Shown here: positions 1 through 5,710 of the stretch, one piece after another
Numbering within the stretch: the first letter of the stretch is position 1
Layout of the letters: each line of letters begins with the position of its first letter
Origin: an uncultured Kiritimatiellota bacterium
GTDB taxonomy: Bacteria; Verrucomicrobiota; Kiritimatiellia; RFP12; UBA1067
Length of the DNA: 5,710 nucleotides
Assembly (NCBI GenBank): GCA_934667295.1
Contig: CAKULR010000115.1
Span: 1-5,710 of the forward strand
Direction of reading: 5' to 3'
The notes under the pieces: model-generated
Seen by the model: only the letters and a program-made list of their open reading frames with translations
Databases searched by the model: none
What the model was told of the DNA's origin: nothing
Made by a program: the position numbers and the translations under genes

Positions 1-1880
<1,880 letters not shown>

Positions 1881-1890
1881 CTGCCGCTTG

Positions 1891-1896
1891 TCCTTA
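1891..1896 (-). promoter_or_regulatory. Ribosome binding site of carB
   Basis: The minus strand reads TAAGGA ten bases before the ATG at 1880. It is a moderate Shine-Dalgarno match. It supports the carB start, as does the in-frame stop just upstream at 1899-1901. Confidence 0.75.
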
Positions 1897-1926
1897 ACTT
1901 AATGGGTGATCAAAAACCGGGGTGAT

Positions 1927-1955
1927 AGTATACCCGATTCGGGAGGGTAAAACAA
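1927..1955 (-). promoter_or_regulatory. Sigma70-type promoter of carB
   Basis: On the minus strand TTGTTT (1950-1955) is followed after exactly 17 bases by TATACT (1927-1932). The predicted start of transcription is near 1920, giving a leader of about 40 bases with no obvious attenuator or pyrimidine-sensing structure. The spacer contains nested inverted repeats: CCCGA/TCGGG around one base (1933-1943), and outer arms TACCC/GGGTA (1931-1935 and 1945-1949). The -35 lies in the T-rich tail of the upstream terminator. The call rests on box sequence and spacing only. Confidence 0.65.
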
Positions 1956-2013
1956 GAGAAGGAGGTCGCGCGGGAGCGCGACCATCCCGGGAGGGTCGCA
2001 ACTTGTTGCGACC
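1949..2013 (-). terminator. Probable intrinsic terminator: two tandem hairpins and a T-rich tail
   Basis: Read on the minus strand, the stop codon of the secreted-protein gene (2027-2029) is followed 13 bases later by a perfect 9-bp inverted repeat (GGTCGCAAC/GTTGCGACC, 1994-2013, 2-base centre). An 8-bp palindrome TCCCGGGA (1985-1992) comes next, then a perfect 8-bp stem (GGTCGCGC/GCGCGACC, 1964-1983) with a TCCC loop. The following 15 bases (1949-1963) contain ten T. This fits Rho-independent termination, though the tail is interrupted by C and G and begins with TCC, so efficiency is uncertain. The whole inter-gene gap (1881-2026) is accounted for by this element plus the carB promoter and leader. 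Confidence 0.6.
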
Positions 2014-2026
2014 GGAGCCAACGGCG

Positions 2027-5000
2027 CTAGCGGAGGATGAGGATCGTGTTCGCCGGGTCGTAGGGGCCCGCGCGGTGGATGACGAGCGCCTTGCCCGTCC
2101 CCGCCGCCGCGCCCGCGCCGCGATAGACCGCGAAGACCTTCTCGCCCGGCGCCTCGGCCCGCTCCGCGTCCGTCGGCGCGTCGAGGTACGCCGCCGTCGT
2201 CCAGCCCTTCATGAGACGCGAGACGTAGAGCTTCAGCGGCTTCGTCTCCGCCGCCGCCACGCTGGAGAAGAGGTTCGAGACGGCCACCTCGCCCGGCGCG
2301 GCCCCTTGCAGCCAGACCTCGCGGAGCGCGGGCGTCGCGGCAAGCGGCTCCGCGCCCACGACGAGGTCCGCCCCGTTGTAGAGCGTCAGCGACCGCAGCT
2401 TCTTGTCGCTCTTGAACGCACCCTGGCAGAGATTCGTCACCGTGTCGGCCTTCGTCCGTCCGCCAAGCGCGATCGACTCAACGGAAGGCATCTTGGCAAG
2501 CGCCGCGCCCTTCCCGGACATCCACTCCACCGTGCGCAGGGCGGGCAGGGCCAGGTTCCCGGACGCGGGGGCCCAGTACTCCCAGTTTCCAAGAGCTGCC
2601 CAGGAAGTAGCGCCCAGCGCCGTCAACCCGCTCAGATTCCACCAGTCGAACTTCGTCTCCGAAAGCGGCATCTGCCAGATTCCCGCATCGCCCGCGAACG
2701 CCGCGAGGCCGGGCAGCTGCAGGACGAGCCGCGTCAGGTCGAACTGCCCGCACGTCGCCCAATTCCGCCACGTCCCCGTCATCGTCGGTTCGTCGAAAAT
2801 GAACGTCAGGTAGGAACGCATGTCGGGCCTACTGGCCTGATGCAGGAACTGGTTCCCCGTCATCGTCCGCAACGTGCCGGGCGAGAGGAGTGTGTCGGCG
2901 GCGCCCTTCCCGTGCTTTGTCGCGCAGAGCGCACCCTGGGCATCGCCCCACTCGACGAACGTCCAGGGCGTCGCATCGCCGTCCAGCCGGACGGGACCGC
3001 CGAGGTCGCACACGCCCTGCCACACGTCGTCGTCCGCGTAGTGTCCGCCACATGTCCAGTGTCCGAGCGCGAGCGCGCGGTTCGCGGCATCCCCGGTGAC
3101 GCGGCAGTTGACGGTGAAGTTGCCGTTCGAGGCCGTCCGCTTGTCGGGCGCGAGCGTCCACGGATGGACGACGCGGCAGTAGAGCCAGACGTCGTTCGTG
3201 AGCGTGATCGTCACGGTCGCCTGGTCGTCGCCCCCGCCCGGCACGTCGCCGTAGCAGCGGCGGAACGTGCCCGTCGCGCCGGGCTTCGCCGTCAGCGTCA
3301 CCGTCGTCCCCGGCATGTAGCGTCCGTCGGCCGTCGGCGCACGGTCGCTTGCCACCGTCACGTCGTCGTCGAAGAAGGTGTCCCGCTCGATCGTGAGCGC
3401 GCAGCCGCCGGGCTGGTCGTTGTAGGCGACGAGCTGGTCGTGGGCCGTGTGGAACACGCTCCTGTCGACGACGCCGAACGGGATGTGGCGGCCCGGATGG
3501 GCGACGAAGAACGCCTCCTGCTCCGCCACCGTCAGGCGCGCCTTCAGCTTGTTCGGGTCGGCGAGGACCGCCTCCCAGGCGGCATCGCCGCGCGGCACGG
3601 CGAAGACCATCGTCCGCTCCGCCGTGTCGGGCCACACGACGGAAAGCCCGTCGTCCACCGTCGGCACGGGTCCCCCCAGCGTGACCTCCTCCAGCGGACA
3701 CCCCGCGAAGACGTTGGCCGCGTGGAACCGGACGCCGCCCGTGCTGCCGAGCGTGACCTTCTTCAGCGCCGTGTTGCCGGAAAACGCCGCACTGTAGAAC
3801 TGCATCGTCGCGGTGGCGGTCGTCCCCAGCTTCGCCTCCGTCATGGAACGGCACGAACGGAAGCAGTCGTTGGAGAGGACCGTCGCCTTCGGGAGCGACA
3901 GCACGCCCGACGCATTCCAGTTCCGGAAGGCCCGGTCATGCACGGTCGCGAGCACGTCGAAGTTCTGCTCCTCGAACCGGCAGAGGTCGCCGTAGTATTT
4001 CCCGTTGTTCGCGTACAGCATCACATAGGGCGCCACCGTCAGCTTGGGCATGTTGTAGATGATGTACTTCTGGTTGGGCGTGGGGCCCGACCACGAACTC
4101 ATCCATGTGAGGTTGGGCACGTCGATCACGACCTCCTCGTAGTTCCCCTCGCCGTCCCATCCCTTCGCCTTGTCGCCGAAATCGCTGAGCCGGGGCGAAT
4201 GCAGGAGAACGCGCGGCCCCCTCCACCGCGACACGCCGTTCGTCCCGAGCGCGCGGATGTAGTTGCCGCAGATCGACTGGGCCGAACCCGTGGAGGCCTT
4301 GTAGGCGACGCCGCCCGAGAAGTCGAGGTATTCGTGCATCTCGTCGTTGACCCAGGCGCTGCCGAACTTGCCGTCGTTGAACCCGATCCAGATGTCGCCG
4401 CTGCTGCCCCAGGTGTAGTTGAGCTGCCAGAGGCCGTCCGTGAGCGTCCGCGCGACGCCGAGGCGCGGGTTGCCCGCGTCGTCCTTCTCATAGAGCGTCC
4501 ATCTGCGGGGCGTGTGCTTGAGGAGCGCGAGGTACGCGGGCCCCGTCGCCTCGGTCGCGTCGTCCGCGCGGAGGTGGTAGGCAACCGCCGCCGTCCCGCC
4601 GTCCGGGAACACCTCGAAGGCCGTGACCTGCGCGTGGTCACCCGTCCACGGCGCCTGCGCTGCCGCCAGCAGGTCCGCGTTCGGGACCGTCCGGCTGTAG
4701 AGCGCCTGTCCGGACGCCTTTTCGGGGCGACAGGTGTAGCAGACGATGTCGCCCGTCGCGAGGAGCGCATAGAGGCGCGGACGGAAGAAACCGAGGTGGC
4801 TCATGCGGATGGAGACAACGCCCGCGCCGAGGTGCGCCGCATCCGAAACGAACGTCGTCACCGCGCCGCTCGCGGTGTCCACGAAGCGGATCTCGCCCGC
4901 CGTCGCCGCCGTCGCGTCCCCTTCGCCCACCACGACGTACTCCGCGCCGTTGTAGGTGTAGACGCCGAGGCCCTTCACGACCGAAAGGCCCGTCGCGATC

Positions 5001-5602
5001 TCCCGTCCCCGCGTGAACGCGCGTTCCGCGAACGTCCATTCCACCACCAGCCCCGTCCGCCCGTCCGACGCCGCGTTCGCCCAGGCCGCCGTCCCCGCCG
5101 CGTTGAGGGCGAAGGCGGAAACCGGCTCGGGCGCGTCGAACGTCACGGCCTCCGGCGCCATGCGCCCGATCCAGCGGTTGGCGCCGCACGTGAAGCGCGC
5201 GCCCGCCGTGAGGTCGGCGTTGACGGCCACGACCAGGCCCGCCGCCGCGTTCGCCGCCACGAGCGGCGCCGCGTCGAGGCCGGCGGCGGAGGAGGCGAGC
5301 CGCCCCGTGAAGCCGTTCGTGACGACGTTCTTCGCGGCGGCGAGTTCGGCGACCTTGTAGGCCTGGATGTTCGCGTACGACGCATCCGACTCATCCGCCT
5401 CCGCGCCCAGCGCGAGGTAGGCGCCGGTCGGGTCGACGGCGAGCGTCGTCACACGCGGCACCCCGTCGCCGAGGCGCACCTGCGCGCGCAGGGCCGGGTT
5501 CACATACCAGGGCACGACGTAGTTCGTCGCGGAAAAGGCCACGCCCGCAAGCAGGGTGGCGAACGCCGTCAGGACGGCACGCGGCATGATTTTCATTTTC
5601 AT
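2027..5602 (-). CDS. Large secreted protein with BspA-like leucine-rich repeats and an InlB-like module
   Basis: A 1191-residue protein of unknown function. The N-terminus is a Sec-type signal peptide: basic MKMKIMPR, hydrophobic AVLTAFATLLAGVAF, and cleavage probably near residue 24-25. About residues 45-345 repeat a pattern of short beta strands and 'D-P-TGAYLAL', 'AGTAAWA', 'FPDGGTAAVAYHL' phrases, suggesting a WD40/YVTN-like beta-propeller (inference). About 385-560 is aromatic-rich and unrecognised. BspA-type LRR units (CFRSC, AAFSGNTALKKVTLG, NVFAGCPLEEVTLGG) lie near 579, 605 and 629. About 745-815 resembles a divergent InlB B-repeat (YMPGTTVTLTAKP). A second LRR block runs about 955-1130 (LPALRTVEW, MPSVESIALGG, CQGAFKSDKKLRSLTL, TPALREVWLQG). 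Seventeen cysteines suggest an oxidising compartment. There is no LPXTG, PEP-CTERM or C-terminal membrane helix. An in-frame TGA at 5606-5608 excludes starts upstream of 5602. ATG 5596 (GAGG seven bases before it) and ATG 5587 are alternatives. The role may be adhesion or ligand binding, but this is a guess. Confidence 0.9.
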   Translation of the reverse strand: MKMKIMPRAVLTAFATLLAGVAFSATNYVVPWYVNPALRAQVRLGDGVPRVTTLAVDPTGAYLALGAEADESDASYANIQAYKVAELAAAKNVVTNGFTGRLASSAAGLDAAPLVAANAAAGLVVAVNADLTAGARFTCGANRWIGRMAPEAVTFDAPEPVSAFALNAAGTAAWANAASDGRTGLVVEWTFAERAFTRGREIATGLSVVKGLGVYTYNGAEYVVVGEGDATAATAGEIRFVDTASGAVTTFVSDAAHLGAGVVSIRMSHLGFFRPRLYALLATGDIVCYTCRPEKASGQALYSRTVPNADLLAAAQAPWTGDHAQVTAFEVFPDGGTAAVAYHLRADDATEATGPAYLALLKHTPRRWTLYEKDDAGNPRLGVARTLTDGLWQLNYTWGSSGDIWIGFNDGKFGSAWVNDEMHEYLDFSGGVAYKASTGSAQSICGNYIRALGTNGVSRWRGPRVLLHSPRLSDFGDKAKGWDGEGNYEEVVIDVPNLTWMSSWSGPTPNQKYIIYNMPKLTVAPYVMLYANNGKYYGDLCRFEEQNFDVLATVHDRAFRNWNASGVLSLPKATVLSNDCFRSCRSMTEAKLGTTATATMQFYSAAFSGNTALKKVTLGSTGGVRFHAANVFAGCPLEEVTLGGPVPTVDDGLSVVWPDTAERTMVFAVPRGDAAWEAVLADPNKLKARLTVAEQEAFFVAHPGRHIPFGVVDRSVFHTAHDQLVAYNDQPGGCALTIERDTFFDDDVTVASDRAPTADGRYMPGTTVTLTAKPGATGTFRRCYGDVPGGGDDQATVTITLTNDVWLYCRVVHPWTLAPDKRTASNGNFTVNCRVTGDAANRALALGHWTCGGHYADDDVWQGVCDLGGPVRLDGDATPWTFVEWGDAQGALCATKHGKGAADTLLSPGTLRTMTGNQFLHQASRPDMRSYLTFIFDEPTMTGTWRNWATCGQFDLTRLVLQLPGLAAFAGDAGIWQMPLSETKFDWWNLSGLTALGATSWAALGNWEYWAPASGNLALPALRTVEWMSGKGAALAKMPSVESIALGGRTKADTVTNLCQGAFKSDKKLRSLTLYNGADLVVGAEPLAATPALREVWLQGAAPGEVAVSNLFSSVAAAETKPLKLYVSRLMKGWTTAAYLDAPTDAERAEAPGEKVFAVYRGAGAAAGTGKALVIHRAGPYDPANTILILR
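5527..5602 (-). other. Signal peptide of the secreted LRR protein
   Basis: The first 24 or 25 codons give a short basic n-region (two or three Lys and an Arg), a roughly 15-residue hydrophobic core rich in Ala, Leu, Val and Phe, and a small-residue end (AFSA). Cleavage after Ser24 would follow the -3/-1 rule with Ala and Ser; cleavage after Ala25 is possible but puts Phe at -3. No lipobox cysteine is present, so it is not a lipoprotein. If translation began at 5587 the n-region would be only MPR, still an acceptable signal. Confidence 0.8.
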
Positions 5603-5609
5603 GCCTCAT

Positions 5610-5640
5610 AGTATACAATCCGCACCCCCCCCCCTGTCAA
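5610..5640 (-). promoter_or_regulatory. Promoter of the secreted LRR protein gene, with a G10 spacer tract
   Basis: The minus strand has a perfect TTGACA -35 (5635-5640) and a TATACT -10 (5610-5615) separated by 19 bases. The spacer consists of ten G followed by nine other bases, so it is two bases longer than the 17-bp optimum. A weaker -10 reading, TGTATA (5612-5617), would give 17 bp. The -10 box lies only seven bases before the first possible ATG (5602), so transcription is predicted to start at about the start codon. The context ATAGTATAC (plus-strand reading) is identical to that of the carB -10. Confidence 0.7.
5625..5634. repeat. Homopolymer tract of ten C (plus) / ten G (minus)
   Basis: Ten consecutive C on the plus strand sit entirely between the -35 and -10 boxes of the secreted-protein gene. 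I saw no other homopolymer of comparable length in the window, despite its high GC content. Tracts of this kind are prone to slipped-strand length change. Length may also be misread in sequencing or assembly. Confidence 0.9.
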
Positions 5641-5661
5641 TTGTAAGTTTTAAGTTTTTTT
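5641..5661 (-). promoter_or_regulatory. A/T-rich UP-element-like block upstream of the -35
   Basis: Directly upstream of TTGACA, the minus strand has a 21-base stretch with only two C, including a seven-A run and two adjacent copies of AAACTTA (plus-strand TAAGTTT at 5644-5650 and 5651-5657). In this GC-rich window it stands out sharply. Its position, right before the -35, matches that of an UP element bound by the RNA polymerase alpha subunit. Function is inferred. Confidence 0.5.
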
Positions 5662-5678
5662 CACCACGCGCACGGGGC

Positions 5679-5700
5679 GGGCCGCCGAGGACGTCGGCCC
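5679..5700. repeat. GC-rich hairpin in the upstream intergenic region
   Basis: GGGCCG (5679-5684) and CGGCCC (5695-5700) form a 6-bp stem. Inside it, after one mismatch, CG pairs with CG around a four-base loop (minus-strand TCCT). No T-run follows on either strand within the window, so it is not a clear terminator. It may be one unit of a dispersed intergenic repeat cut by the window end. No gene is visible in 5603-5710. Confidence 0.5.
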
Positions 5701-5710
5701 CTACCACCGT

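Noticed and set aside
1881..1920. Possible attenuator or riboswitch in the carB leader
   Set aside because: The predicted leader is only about 40 bases, with no stable stem and no T-run, too short for known pyrimidine attenuators.
2829..3854. Minus-strand 341-codon frame, and other shorter overlapping frames inside the two genes
   Set aside because: They are out-of-frame readings of the secreted-protein gene or carB with Arg/Gly/Ala-rich composition and no independent ribosome binding site or family match.
1922..5611. Plus-strand open frame of 1229 codons, longer than the gene opposite it
   Set aside because: Its product is a low-complexity Arg/His/Val/Glu-rich sequence with no domain, signal or repeat logic. 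It runs antisense to a protein with a clear signal peptide and LRR units. GC-rich third positions on the minus strand remove stops from the opposite frame, so the length is a composition artefact.
5391..5618. Small minus-strand frame starting MYTMRHENEN at 5618
   Set aside because: It overlaps the signal-peptide region in another frame, starts within the -10 region so would lie upstream of the predicted transcript start, and its product is Arg-rich with no motif.
5679..5700. Terminator of a gene lying beyond the window end
   Set aside because: On the minus strand the hairpin is followed by GC-rich DNA and then A runs, not T, so it lacks the tail of an intrinsic terminator.

Overview
The window is GC-rich bacterial DNA with two genes, both on the minus strand, which together fill almost all of it. 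The likely source is a Gram-negative of the Planctomycetes-Verrucomicrobia-Lentisphaerae group, perhaps a Kiritimatiellae-like gut or rumen lineage. I base that on the style of the large secreted protein (BspA-like leucine-rich repeats with an InlB-like module and no LPXTG anchor) and on the CarB subtype. This placement is an inference from memory of similar proteins, not a search result.

Layout, in the direction of transcription (high to low coordinates). 5641-5710 is upstream intergenic DNA with a GC-rich hairpin and then an A/T-rich block. 5610-5640 is a promoter with a perfect -35 box (TTGACA), a TATACT -10 box and a run of ten G between them. 2027-5602 encodes a 1191-residue secreted protein. 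1964-2013 holds two perfect GC-rich hairpins and then a T-rich stretch, a probable terminator. 1927-1955 is a second sigma70-type promoter, whose -35 lies in the T-rich tail of that terminator. 1-1880 is the first 626 codons of carB, the carbamoyl-phosphate synthase large subunit; its 3' end lies outside the window.

The two genes look functionally unrelated and separately transcribed. carB is a housekeeping gene for pyrimidine and arginine synthesis. The upstream gene encodes an exported, probably surface-associated or periplasmic, protein of unknown function. The most interesting feature is its promoter: the G10 tract lies inside the -35/-10 spacer, the arrangement known for transcriptional phase variation of surface proteins such as Neisseria porA and opc. 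The -10 box also almost touches the start codon, which predicts a leaderless or nearly leaderless mRNA. Long open frames on the plus strand (up to 1229 codons) are antisense shadows caused by GC-rich codon usage.
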